Assembly (NCBI GenBank): GCA_016787065.1
Contig: JAEUVD010000028.1
Location: 92,993-156,992 of the forward strand
From: Chitinophagaceae bacterium
Lineage (GTDB): Bacteria > Bacteroidota > Bacteroidia > Chitinophagales > Chitinophagaceae
Length of the DNA: 64,000 nt
Direction: 5' to 3'
Part shown: piece after piece, positions 27,961-37,643 of the stretch
Numbering within the stretch: position 1 is the stretch's first letter
Layout of the letters: every line of letters starts with the position of its first letter
Position numbers and translations under genes: made by a program
The notes under the pieces: model-generated
What the model was told of the DNA's origin: nothing
Seen by the model: the letters and a program-made list of their open reading frames with translations, nothing else
Databases searched by the model: none

Positions 27961-30900
27961 TTAAGGAACTGCCACACTCACACCATTCACGATATTCGGG
28001 TCCACTACCAAATAATCCAAGGCATCCACGCTACCGTCACCATTCAAATCGGTTGCTAAATAGCCGCTATTGCCTGCAACAATATCGGGATCCATAATCA
28101 AATAATCTAAGGCATCGATAGCGCCATCCTGATTACAATCGCCGGAATAGATAGCCCACACATTACTTTCCACTTCTGTTTGATTGGAACCAAAAGCTTG
28201 GTAAGCATGGGTTGTGAAATTATGATAAGTGTAGGTAACAAGTGTTAGCATATCACTCCAGGTTTGAACAGAATTTCTATGGGTTACAACCAAATAATAG
28301 GTATTTCCTAAAAGATTTTGTGGCACTCCGATGATGGTAAATTCACCATCAACACCTAATGATGTTAAAGAAGAAAAGGCAATGCTATTTGGATCGGCAA
28401 CATTTCGAAGTTCTACTAAAATACTATCGGTAATAGTAATTGGAGCCGCTACACCTTGATTGTTAAGCGCCGGGGTCATTTGCCCAGAGCCAATATAATA
28501 TCCTTGTATAAATACCTTGCCGGCTAGGGTGTGCAACGTGTTGCACGCTTCGTCAACCGTGCCATTGCAATTGTCATCAACATTATTTCCGCAAATTTCT
28601 ACGGCGTTAGGATGAACAACTGGATTGGAATCATTGCAATCGCCACCACCTGTTACGTTAGTTGTATAATATTGTCCAGGACTAGTACATGACCAAACTG
28701 CACTTCCGGTGTAATAACCATCATTGTCTTGATCGGTATACCAAGCAGCCAAATCGTTTACAATTACATTCGTTACCGATGAAACAGTACAGCCATTGGC
28801 ATCACTTATTGTTATGGTATAAGAACCGTTATGCAGCGCATTGGATGGTGATGGAATCGAAGGGTTAGCAGAAGATGACGAAAAGCTATTCGGGCCAGAC
28901 CAACTGAAAACAGGTGATGTTGCTGTAGTGGTTGCTTGAAGCATGATTGAGGTTCCCGGACCACATACCGGACTATTACTTGTACTTGTAACCGTAAATG
29001 GACTATAATTAAATTCATCGGCACCAATATCGGGCGGGTTATTTCTAATGGCACCATCTATATCGGTTGTAATGCCCAAACCGAGTGCACCTTTATCACT
29101 CACATGGCAATTACCCGTTGCACTGAGATGTAAATTGCCTATAATTGGATTTACAAAATTTACAGGTCCCATTACCGAGTTTACGTCTCGACCTATCAAT
29201 AAAGCCTTCCATTGTGAAAAAGATTTGAACACCGTACCACCGGAAAATCCACCTATTTTGGTGCTGTCTAAACTATAGAATAAATTATTATTGGCTTCTC
29301 CCCAATAGCCACCTAAGGCCAAACTCCCAGCAGCAAAATGATCGCCTCCAAACCTCTTGTTGTAAAAAATATTATTGTACGTACTATCCGCATTCGTGTT
29401 TTGCGTATTCTTGTATAAAGCAAAACTTTTACCACCATTGGCGCTTCCTCCAATATAAACGGAATTATGCAAAAGCTTTATAGATGCATTAAAATCAGAC
29501 TCCTTCAACATGCCGTATATTGTAACGGGATTGGCATATCCGTCGTTAGTTATGGAAATTACATTGTTGTACACGGTATCCTTTTGAAAATTAATTCGCA
29601 TTCCGATTATATACGGCTTTGTAGCAATACTGATACCTAGGTTGAGTAAGTAGTAAATAGCGTTGTTATAAATTTGACCTTTACATTCGGAGTATAATCC
29701 ACATACACTTAATGCTTGTGTAGTTGTTGTGTTAGACACAATAAGATTAGAAATAGAATTATGATGAACCTGAACAGCATTGTTTAATGATCCATACACC
29801 TTAATGCCCGTTAAGGTATGCGAAGGATCATTTTCTGCATAACCTTTAGATGAGGAGGAGTTTATGGTTTGAATATAGTTTTCACTTACGGTAAAATCAG
29901 ATGAGCTACTTTGTAAGAACAACATGATGCTAGAAAGGGAATTTATTGTTGAATTCGAGAGCGAAACATTGTACACTTCATTGCTATCGCAATGAAGATA
30001 TCCTCCAATAGATCCGGTTGAAATTGCAAACATACTTTGATGCTTAAATACTAAATCTTCTGAAAAGGTTGTTCGACCCATCTTGTTTTTCTTCACATCA
30101 TAGTTACTTCCACTTAAATAAATAAGGGAGGCCGTTCCGTCACCTTGCGCATTTACATTTTCAAACACATTGTTCGAGCAGGTATGGGTACCATTTTCTG
30201 CCGAGCAATAAATAGGAAAGAAGGATCGTGCTCCATGAAGGATATTTTTAAAACTGTTGTTCTCAATAGCAATGATTCCCGAACCAACAGAATTCACTTT
30301 AATTCCGTTAAACTCACTACTTGCGTTGGGTAGTGCGGTAAACTGAATATGATTAAAAGTGTTATTACTTATTACAATAGGTTTTGCATTGGTAGCATCT
30401 GAATTGCTTACATTAATACCGGAAAAATTAAGATTAACTGCGGAACTTAAGTCGTTACTAACGGTAGTACTTCCGAAATTATTACCCACAATATCCCATC
30501 CGGCTGATCCAAAATAGGTAAGAGCAAAACCATTCACAATAAAATTCTCATCCATATTTTCAAAATGATTGTTTGAAAAAAGTGCCTGTTGTGAAGATTC
30601 TTTTGATACTGACACATTTACGATTTCATTGCTCGATACCATATCAAATTTTGCACCGGAGCATAACTTGCCTGAGCCCCCAAAATAATTCCCTGAAATA
30701 TTTGCGCTTACGGTATCACTTGGGTTAAAATAGAGAAAGTAACTAAAACTACCACCCCCTAAATTTTTATAAAATGAATTGTTCGTAATGATCCAGGAAC
30801 CACTTGCATTACTCGTTGGATGAACATCAATTACGAAAGATCCACAAGCGTCAAATTCGTTGTTGTTTATTACGATATTTTTATTTCGAAATAAACTTGT

Positions 30901-33018
30901 GCAAGAACCTACCTCGATAGCATTTGAACTTGTACTTGCCGAGCTGATGGGTTCAAAACGATTACAAGTGATACTGATATTGGAATTACTTAGTGTATCG
31001 TTACTGTTACATGCCAAATAAATACCCACATTATCGGTGTTTGCAGGAGGTACTTTACACAAAACATCAGAAATAATTATGTTGTTACTTCCATTGTTAA
31101 TCGTGATCAACCTTGAGCCACTAAGTGCAGATGTATTGGTTAAGGTAATTCCTTTGTTTACACCACAACTAGTAAAATTCATCGCACCATTAATGGTTAC
31201 ATAAGCAGCACCATCAAATCTTAACATGGCCTGACTCGTATTTTTAGAATAGCTCAGCGAACTGATTCGATCACTGCGTACACGAATGGTAGCTTTACGT
31301 GTACTACTTCCTTTGTATGTAATGCTGAGCTGATTTGGTTCGCTGTTACTGGAATAATTATTTTGTAATTCAAAGATGATATTTCCGCTTACACCACGAA
31401 ATTCCAGATCTGCAAAAGCATCTTCTAAGGTGTTATATGGGTTGGAACCATTTACATAACTACTTGGATTTAAAACACCAGCGGGAGGAGTATAAGAGGC
31501 TGATGTACCCACGCAATAAACGCCTGCACTTAATGGCTGTTGTGCAATACCAATATAACTTCCATCGCCATTTCCTAGATCGGTTATCTGTGCTGTGTTA
31601 AGTTGTAAACTTGTAATTTTTGGATTAGAAACGGAGGATGTAATTCCGGTATAGGAATCATTTGTATTGTTATATGAAAATCCTATTTTGGAAAAGGAGG
31701 TTAAGGCAGGAGAAATACCTGTAGGTTCTAATTCTATATTGGCTATCGAAGAAATTTTATTTGAATTTACGAAGGGGTCCGGTTGCTCTACCTTCAGCAT
31801 ATAATACCTGTCGCTCATGCTTCCTCCCAAAGTAACCTTGTCTGCTGTTCCGCTTGGTGCAACATTTTGAACAGAAGCGGTTAGGTAGCAACTTCCAGTT
31901 CCATTGGTACTTAAATTAACGCGCATGGGCATGGAAGTATGTCCGTAACCTATAGGGAAATTGATGTACTCAAATGTGGCTGGTGTGGATGTTTGTACTT
32001 TAATACTTACTTTACCATATACCGTACTAAGTGCTGTGGCATAAACAGGGGCATCGCTTTCTAAAATGAGTTTACGGTTTAAACTGGCGTATACATCTCC
32101 TTTAACCAGAATAAGTCCTTGTGAAGCCGTGATTTTTAAATCATCATTCAAACTGAGGTATTGTCCTTGGCTGATATTAACTTCCAATTTCTTAAGTGAA
32201 GGAAATGGAGGAATTTCATTGCCACCATTATTTGAAATATAGTGTAGCTCAGCATTGGCTCCGGAAGTAAAGGTAGAAGTAGGTGATTGAAATTCATTAA
32301 TAGCACTATAAGTTAATGATGCATTCAAATTAAATGTAGAATTAAAGCATTGAAAATAGGAGCTTATTGTAGTGGCTGTATTAACGTTGATCATGGTATT
32401 ATTCCATGAAGATAAATTATCTACAGTCGCTCCTGTAACATCAAACGTAAACGTGGTATTGTCGAGATACAACAAACCATATTCTGATAGTATATCACTG
32501 GTACTTATGGATCCTGCATCAATGTATCGCAGATTAATTGGTGCGATGATACTCGTGGTGTTCCAAGCGAAGCCAACAAAACCACCCGTTGACGTGGACA
32601 GTTGACTCACGAATTTAATAAAATCTCCAGTTTGCTTCACCTCTATCGTAGCATTGGAATAAATCTTATAGCCCGATTTATCGGCTGCATTCGCGGTTAC
32701 TTGAGCCGTAATGGTATGACCACCTTCAAAAATAAGATGGCCATTTGGTTGCACTTCAAAATTTGCTGCTTGTCCGACAACGGTATTATTCAACTGTACA
32801 TTTACATCGAGGGTAACAATGGTATTCGATGAGATCGTTATATACGTGGCATCGGCATTAATTGGAGCCGATCCTGAGGCTATCCAAACAAGTCCGGATT
32901 TAACTTCCCAAATAGCAGGGTTACTATAGTTGCCATTGCTTTTTGTTCTATACTGATTGGCTGAAAAAGCATGATTTACAATTCCGATGAGTAGTACAAG
33001 TAGGTAGATTTTTTTCAT
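27961..33018 (-). CDS. Giant beta-helix surface protein with MopE-like motif and dockerin-like tail
   Basis: A 1685-residue protein with a signal peptide (KKIYLLVLLIGIVNHAFS). The N-terminal 20-110 region resembles the G8-type start seen in secreted Bacteroidota proteins (NGNYSNPAIWEVKSG ... VTLDVNV). Residues about 525-1330 are a right-handed parallel beta-helix rich in NNxF and SGNxI turns. An Ig/PKD-like repeat (about 1345-1425) and a MopE-like motif (WYTDQDNDGYY, GGDCNDSNP, DDNCNGTVDE; about 1426-1491) follow. The shared C-terminal module starts at 28527 with GKVFIQGYYIGSGQM and holds the loops GDCNQDGAIDALD and DLNGDGSVDALD. It resembles a polysaccharide-binding or cleaving protein by fold only; no catalytic residues were identified. 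Confidence 0.9.
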   Translation of the reverse strand: MKKIYLLVLLIGIVNHAFSANQYRTKSNGNYSNPAIWEVKSGLVWIASGSAPINADATYITISSNTIVTLDVNVQLNNTVVGQAANFEVQPNGHLIFEGGHTITAQVTANAADKSGYKIYSNATIEVKQTGDFIKFVSQLSTSTGGFVGFAWNTTSIIAPINLRYIDAGSISTSDILSEYGLLYLDNTTFTFDVTGATVDNLSSWNNTMINVNTATTISSYFQCFNSTFNLNASLTYSAINEFQSPTSTFTSGANAELHYISNNGGNEIPPFPSLKKLEVNISQGQYLSLNDDLKITASQGLILVKGDVYASLNRKLILESDAPVYATALSTVYGKVSIKVQTSTPATFEYINFPIGYGHTSMPMRVNLSTNGTGSCYLTASVQNVAPSGTADKVTLGGSMSDRYYMLKVEQPDPFVNSNKISSIANIELEPTGISPALTSFSKIGFSYNNTNDSYTGITSSVSNPKITSLQLNTAQITDLGNGDGSYIGIAQQPLSAGVYCVGTSASYTPPAGVLNPSSYVNGSNPYNTLEDAFADLEFRGVSGNIIFELQNNYSSNSEPNQLSITYKGSSTRKATIRVRSDRISSLSYSKNTSQAMLRFDGAAYVTINGAMNFTSCGVNKGITLTNTSALSGSRLITINNGSNNIIISDVLCKVPPANTDNVGIYLACNSNDTLSNSNISITCNRFEPISSASTSSNAIEVGSCTSLFRNKNIVINNNEFDACGSFVIDVHPTSNASGSWIITNNSFYKNLGGGSFSYFLYFNPSDTVSANISGNYFGGSGKLCSGAKFDMVSSNEIVNVSVSKESSQQALFSNNHFENMDENFIVNGFALTYFGSAGWDIVGNNFGSTTVSNDLSSAVNLNFSGINVSNSDATNAKPIVISNNTFNHIQFTALPNASSEFNGIKVNSVGSGIIAIENNSFKNILHGARSFFPIYCSAENGTHTCSNNVFENVNAQGDGTASLIYLSGSNYDVKKNKMGRTTFSEDLVFKHQSMFAISTGSIGGYLHCDSNEVYNVSLSNSTINSLSSIMLFLQSSSSDFTVSENYIQTINSSSSKGYAENDPSHTLTGIKVYGSLNNAVQVHHNSISNLIVSNTTTTQALSVCGLYSECKGQIYNNAIYYLLNLGISIATKPYIIGMRINFQKDTVYNNVISITNDGYANPVTIYGMLKESDFNASIKLLHNSVYIGGSANGGKSFALYKNTQNTNADSTYNNIFYNKRFGGDHFAAGSLALGGYWGEANNNLFYSLDSTKIGGFSGGTVFKSFSQWKALLIGRDVNSVMGPVNFVNPIIGNLHLSATGNCHVSDKGALGLGITTDIDGAIRNNPPDIGADEFNYSPFTVTSTSNSPVCGPGTSIMLQATTTATSPVFSWSGPNSFSSSSANPSIPSPSNALHNGSYTITISDANGCTVSSVTNVIVNDLAAWYTDQDNDGYYTGSAVWSCTSPGQYYTTNVTGGGDCNDSNPVVHPNAVEICGNNVDDNCNGTVDEACNTLHTLAGKVFIQGYYIGSGQMTPALNNQGVAAPITITDSILVELRNVADPNSIAFSSLTSLGVDGEFTIIGVPQNLLGNTYYLVVTHRNSVQTWSDMLTLVTYTYHNFTTHAYQAFGSNQTEVESNVWAIYSGDCNQDGAIDALDYLIMDPDIVAGNSGYLATDLNGDGSVDALDYLVVDPNIVNGVSVAVP

Positions 33019-33370
33019 GATGATTAAATTTCAGAAACAAAACTATCTGGATACAAAATCTGAAACAACTACCAATAGTGGTGATATAGCGCTAACATGT
33101 TGTTTAAGAGGGGCTTAGAGAGGCAATGATTTCTGAAACTAACTTAACGTGTTTTGATATACTTTTTCTTCAATTCAACTAGGTTTATATCTTACTTCAT
33201 AGCTTGTATTCCCTCAAACCATATCCTATCGATTTTAGTGTTTTTGTAAACGCACATCATAGATAAGCAATAGAACAGTGTTTAGTGTTGAATGAAATAG
33301 AAAATAAATAAGAAGCAAACCTTGCGGCATTGTTCTGTTAATCAATAAAATGGTAAATGCTTAACCTCAT
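33019..33370. other. Spacer upstream of the giant beta-helix gene
   Basis: This 352-base stretch is gene-free. It holds the promoter-like pair at 33038-33068. A GCTAAC word at about 33090 also occurs repeatedly in the spacer at 35306-35626. Nothing else was recognised. Confidence 0.5.
33038..33068 (-). promoter_or_regulatory. Candidate Bacteroidota promoter for the giant beta-helix gene
   Basis: On the minus strand a TAGTTTTG box (33038-33045, matches TAnnTTTG) is preceded by TTG (33066-33068) at 20-base spacing, close to the phylum consensus. It lies 20 bases before the ATG at 33018. Confidence 0.55.
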
Positions 33371-34687
33371 TTATTTGGATAGTACAATACGCTCCTTTAA
33401 CTGAATATCACCAGTTTCATTTGCAATACGAATGTAATAAATGCCATTCGGGAGGTCATATAAGTCAAATTGAAATGAGGAGTTTGATGTTTTTGATTTC
33501 ACTACCACTCCGAGCGCATTCATTACTTCGATGGAATATGTTTCATCATTCGGCAAGATAATACGCAGCATGTGTTGTGTAGGATTTGGAGAAATGTTTA
33601 CTACAGGTGAAATACCTTGTTTATTCAAGGTAACTACATTACTTGATATCGTTTTCCCATCCGCATCAATTGCCAACAGACGATAAGAATAGGTATCATC
33701 TAAAGGATGGGTATAGGAAGTTTCGGTATTGCTAAGTTGAGCAATTTTTGTAAAATTGGAAGAGCCTTTACTGGCAAACAATTCGAAAAAGACAGGCTGT
33801 AGATCACTTTTCATTTGCCAACTTAAAAATGCGGTTTCGCCGTTGTTATTTCCGCTTAAGGTCAAGGTTTGATCACTTAACGGGAAACTATAGGTGTACG
33901 AAACAGAACCATTAGGTTGTTTTGTAACCTTCATCCAAGCATTAAGAAAAACGAATAATTCCGTAAAATTTGTGTCAGCAATTTCTACAGCATAGCACCC
34001 CCACGAAACTCCTAAACCACATTGGGTAGCACATGAAAAACGAGCGTCTAATCGTAAACTATCATTTACTTGTTGGGTTCGATAAATTTCCATAGCACAT
34101 AAATCATGTGTAGCATAATAGTTCATCCATAGTTTACCATTCTGAATTTCAAACAAGGGTAAATTAGAACAAGGAGCTGTGGTTGAATTGTTCTGCAAGG
34201 ATACATCGACCGTATAATTGGGAACCAAAAACTCGTTAGGCGTGTAACTTACAGATGAATTATTTATTTTATGAACCTGATAAAATTTACCGGAATAGAA
34301 TACGGTTAGATCATTGAACGAGTTCATTGGTAGTATATCATAGCGGATTTTGTATGCGGAATAATTTGAACCTGATAAGTTAGCATACAAGCAATAATTC
34401 GGCGCAGCATTGGCATAATATTGATCTATCCAAAGGGTATCGTTCGATTGATGATAGCTAAAGGAATCTATTATCCCAAGATTCGATTCAAATGTATCTA
34501 GTAACACCAGATTGTTGTTAAAGCTCGCAAAGGAAACTTGATAGGAAACGGCTTGCATGGGCAAGGTTGCAATTATATTGACATTCGGAATCACGCTTTC
34601 ATAAGTTAATTGAGTGCTCATTTGCTGCGCCGATATAGGTACATATAATAAACAGCAAAAAAGAGCATGTAGTAAGTTTAATTTCAT
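33371..34687 (-). CDS. Secreted protein with type IX secretion sorting tail
   Basis: A 438-residue protein with a signal peptide (KLNLLHALFCCLLYVPISAQ) and a C-terminal type A T9SS sorting domain (residues about 365-438: ISPNPTQHML, then IEVMNALGVVVKS, then LPNGIYYIRIA and a basic end KERIVLSK). The middle is beta-rich and Cys-poor and matches no family I can name; an FN3-like strand pattern (FFELFASKGSSNFTKIAQL) comes before the tail. It should be carried through the T9SS to the surface or medium. The function of the cargo region is unknown. Confidence 0.88.
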   Translation of the reverse strand: MKLNLLHALFCCLLYVPISAQQMSTQLTYESVIPNVNIIATLPMQAVSYQVSFASFNNNLVLLDTFESNLGIIDSFSYHQSNDTLWIDQYYANAAPNYCLYANLSGSNYSAYKIRYDILPMNSFNDLTVFYSGKFYQVHKINNSSVSYTPNEFLVPNYTVDVSLQNNSTTAPCSNLPLFEIQNGKLWMNYYATHDLCAMEIYRTQQVNDSLRLDARFSCATQCGLGVSWGCYAVEIADTNFTELFVFLNAWMKVTKQPNGSVSYTYSFPLSDQTLTLSGNNNGETAFLSWQMKSDLQPVFFELFASKGSSNFTKIAQLSNTETSYTHPLDDTYSYRLLAIDADGKTISSNVVTLNKQGISPVVNISPNPTQHMLRIILPNDETYSIEVMNALGVVVKSKTSNSSFQFDLYDLPNGIYYIRIANETGDIQLKERIVLSK

Positions 34688-34922
34688 AACAGGTAATTTT
34701 CGCTACTAAAAATAAATCAAAATAATAAAAAACAACATGCTTGATTTATGCTACTTCATAACACAACCCCTCTGAATCGGAATAACAAATTCATTCTCAA
34801 TACAAAACCCTTTTTCTTGGAGGTAAAAAAAAAGATCTAACTTTTTTTATTTGGAATTCTAACCAATCAAGCCACTTCGCTTGTAAGCAAACAAACCATG
34901 AAGTACGATGTACGATTTCCGT

Positions 34923-34947
34923 GGTTTGTGTCTTGTCTTCACAAACC
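34923..34947. repeat. Inverted repeat GGTTTGTG ... CACAAACC
   Basis: Perfect 8-base arms (34923-34930 and 34940-34947) surround a 9-base loop. The same word recurs at 34960-34967, as near copies in the 52-base duplication, and at 35219-35226. Confidence 0.6.
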
Positions 34948-35074
34948 ATTATATTCCAAGGTTTGTGAACACACAAATAGCATAAGGAAGTATTTTATTG
35001 GTAATGAAGTTCAACGTATTTCTACCATTACTGTTTTTTGAATTGCTTAAAGAGGCTTACATGAGGTTCGAATC

Positions 35075-35178
35075 GCATTCGTGATTAAATGGGTAGTGGT
35101 TTGTGAGGACATAAATCAGGGAGTAGGCATTCGTGATTAATGGATAGTGGATTGTGAGGACACAAACCTCGGAGTAGG
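35075..35178 (+). repeat. Tandem 52-base direct repeat
   Basis: Unit A (35075-35127) and unit B (35127-35178) begin GCATTCGTGATTAA and end GGAGTAGG, with a few substitutions and one indel. Each contains a copy of the TTGTGAGGACA word. Confidence 0.8.
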
Positions 35179-35320
35179 ACTAAAAGTGTTTTGATAAATT
35201 TTTACCTCAACATCCCTTGGTTTGTGTGCATCCTCCGACAGTGAAATGTTTAATACACATTTTGTCAGTCTCTTTTTTCACTTATTAAAGAACAGTTCTC
35301 CTTTTGCTAACAACTGTACC

Positions 35321-35376
35321 CATCCCGCTAACATCAGTTAGCATCCCGCTAACATGAGTGAGCATTCCGCTAACAT
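35321..35376 (+). repeat. 21-base tandem repeats carrying GCTAACAT
   Basis: Two full units (35321-35341, 35342-35362) and a partial third (35363-35376) share CAT(C/T)CCGCTAACAT. The first unit also makes the inverted repeat GCTAACATCAGTTAGC. Confidence 0.8.
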
Positions 35377-35954
35377 TACAGCGTAATTGGTAAGTAGTAG
35401 TTCTTATTTTGATAACAGTGGTAACCATTTCATACAATTGTGTATTCAATTAGCTAACATGAAACGTCAACTTGGCATATCGACTCATGAAAAAATAATT
35501 TGATTACAAGCTCAAGTTAGCAAAACGATGATTCCGCTTTGTAAATTAACTTCTCGAAATAATAAAACAGGCCTTTAAGGTTTCAAACCGAAGGAACATA
35601 ACCTTATAACAAACATTCATGTTAGCAAATCAATGAGACATATACTTTATTTATTGAATCGAGTGAGCAAAATGAAGATCTATGTTTAAAAAACGAGGTT
35701 TGCAGTTTGTAATTTAATTCTTTCGCTTAGTAATACACCATGTGTAACAAATAAACTAAGTAAGGGAAAGAGAATTTGGTTTGATGCATCCGACATAAGC
35801 GGTTTTTCAAAAAGTACTTTCTTTTCTAAAGAACGCTAAAAAATTTGTTACATTCGGTATCAAATAGAATAGTATGAAACACGATCCTTGCAACTGGTTT
35901 AGCAAAATAGCAAAACCTTTTTCATTCATTATTCAACATTAATTTTCAACTGGA

Positions 35955-37451
35955 ATGAAACGATTTGTATTACTTGTATGCGCAAGTGTTTTTTGTTATT
36001 TTTCTTATGCTATTAGTAACTGGTCAATGTATTTTACCTATCGGCATTTAAATGGCTTACAATGGGAGGTAACACAACATTGGTTTTATAATTGTGATTA
36101 TTATCCTGGATTTTTACCGCAGTCTTTTTTTTATTATCACGACACTTGTAATTATATAATTAAGACTAATACCTATTCCACTAAGCAATTGCTCCAACCG
36201 AACGGCAATCCGGCGGGTAGCAATATTTATACCGATTACTGTCCGAATTCGTTTACCATGTGCGATTCGCCCTTTAATGCCACAGGCATGATATCTTGGC
36301 GCTTGGTAAATTATAGAGATACAGTAACCTTACCAGAAACCTGTGGCCTATGGAAATTTTCCTTGGGTTCAGCCTCGCAATTCATGTTCCGTGATCCCTT
36401 CATTACAAATATTCAAGATAGCACCTGGACGGCCTATGGCGAAGCCATTCTGAATGCCGATACTACCCTGGCTAATAACACCGCCCTCTGGAAGCGACCG
36501 ATGTTTGCTTATGCCAATGCCGATCAGTTTACGCAATGGCATTTACCAGTGTACGACGATGATGGCGACTCGTTGGTAATGAGTTTGGTTAAACCCCGCG
36601 AACGCGATAAACAAGCACCCAACCCCTTAGATACCTTAATACAAGACATCAACTATATTTCTCCATTCTCACTCGCTGAACCTTTTCAAACTAATGGCAC
36701 TTTTGAGTTTGATGCCAGTATACCAGCAGTGCGTTTCAAAGCAACGGTGAATCAACTTGCCTTGCTCTGTTTTCGGGTAGATGAATACCGTGAAGGCGTT
36801 TATGTAGGAACTACTTTTCGCGAAGCCTTATGGCATACGATACCAACCGTACGACCATCACCACAACGCAGTATTCAAACAACATCACTCCAAAATGCCA
36901 TTCCCGGCATGAAGGATACGATAACGGTTTATGCCAATTATGCCATGAACCTGTGTACCCACTATACGAGTTCGAGCAATGTAGCCGAATTACGATATGA
37001 AAGCAATATTGCTGATGTATTACCAACTGCAACCAATTCAGTTCAATCGTTAGGCGATAGTGTTTATTCTTGTATTCAATGGACGCCTACTTTAGCTGAT
37101 ACCGGTTATCACCTTTTGGTTACTACCATTACCGATACCTCTTGCGTGAATGCAGGGCCACGTATTCCTCAAGATTTTTTCTATAAGATTATAGTGAAGC
37201 AAGCACCGAATGCAACTGAAAACGTAGAACAGCTTCCCATACGGATCTACCCGAATCCTACCCAAGATGAACTTTATGTGGAAGGCTTAGCGAATACGAA
37301 GGTTCAAATTTATAATAGCATGGGAACACGCATTGCCATAGAAGAATTTAGCTCGAACTATGTGAACCGTATTACCACATCCTCCTTAGCGAACGGATTA
37401 TATTTGCTTCAAGCTAAAGGAAAGACTTTGCGGTTTATGGTTCAACGTTGA
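35955..37451 (+). CDS. Secreted protein with type IX secretion sorting tail
   Basis: A 498-residue protein. Residues 1-20 are a signal peptide (KRFVLLVCASVFCYFSYA). The next region starts with MYFTYRHLNGLQWEVTQHWFYNCDYY, resembling the N-terminal domain of gliding-motility-associated and other CHU-type surface proteins, which place a Y..GN.YEV strand before an aromatic-Asp-Cys turn. The last about 75 residues are a T9SS type A sorting domain (RIYPNPTQDELYVEGL, VQIYNSMGTRI, LANGLYLLQAKG). It should be exported by the T9SS. Its ligand or enzyme role is unknown. Codon use changes little against its neighbours. Confidence 0.88.
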   Translation: MKRFVLLVCASVFCYFSYAISNWSMYFTYRHLNGLQWEVTQHWFYNCDYYPGFLPQSFFYYHDTCNYIIKTNTYSTKQLLQPNGNPAGSNIYTDYCPNSFTMCDSPFNATGMISWRLVNYRDTVTLPETCGLWKFSLGSASQFMFRDPFITNIQDSTWTAYGEAILNADTTLANNTALWKRPMFAYANADQFTQWHLPVYDDDGDSLVMSLVKPRERDKQAPNPLDTLIQDINYISPFSLAEPFQTNGTFEFDASIPAVRFKATVNQLALLCFRVDEYREGVYVGTTFREALWHTIPTVRPSPQRSIQTTSLQNAIPGMKDTITVYANYAMNLCTHYTSSSNVAELRYESNIADVLPTATNSVQSLGDSVYSCIQWTPTLADTGYHLLVTTITDTSCVNAGPRIPQDFFYKIIVKQAPNATENVEQLPIRIYPNPTQDELYVEGLANTKVQIYNSMGTRIAIEEFSSNYVNRITTSSLANGLYLLQAKGKTLRFMVQR

Positions 37452-37600
37452 GTGAATATTAATCAATCCATTTATCTGATTTTACCCTACCGGTTGGTAT
37501 AACAAACCATACCAATCGCATGCGTAATTAACAATACAGGCCATGGTTTCGCAAACTCAGGAGTACTAATTTACCATGCAGCCTTTCAACCTTTCTTGTA

Positions 37601-37614
37601 ATCATTGCAATGAT
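37601..37614. promoter_or_regulatory. Perfect 14-base palindrome, candidate operator
   Basis: ATCATTGCAATGAT is its own reverse complement and sits 30 bases upstream of the ATG at 37644, next to a TACCTTTA sequence that resembles a -7 box (about 37632-37640). It could be a dimer binding site for a regulator. Confidence 0.4.
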
Positions 37615-37643
37615 TAATTCCTGTTCATCTTACCTTTACCGCC

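Larger units (their letters stand above)
34688..35954. other. 1.27 kb non-coding region rich in short repeats
   Basis: No reading frame longer than about 60 codons was found on either strand. Three structures stand out: GGTTTGTG/CACAAACC words (34887-35226), a 52-base tandem duplication (35075-35178), and GCTAAC/GTTAGC words including 21-base tandem repeats (35306-35626). The region separates two T9SS cargo genes that point away from each other, so promoters for both, and possibly an unseen RNA, may be here. Confidence 0.6.

Noticed and set aside
35060..35085. GGTTCGAATC, which looks like a tRNA T-loop
   Set aside because: The flanking bases do not pair as a T-stem and no acceptor, D-arm or anticodon arm can be drawn around it.
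37470..37530. TTGGTAT/ATACCAA hairpin after the T9SS gene ending at 37451
   Set aside because: Short stem without a T-tract; too weak to call a terminator.
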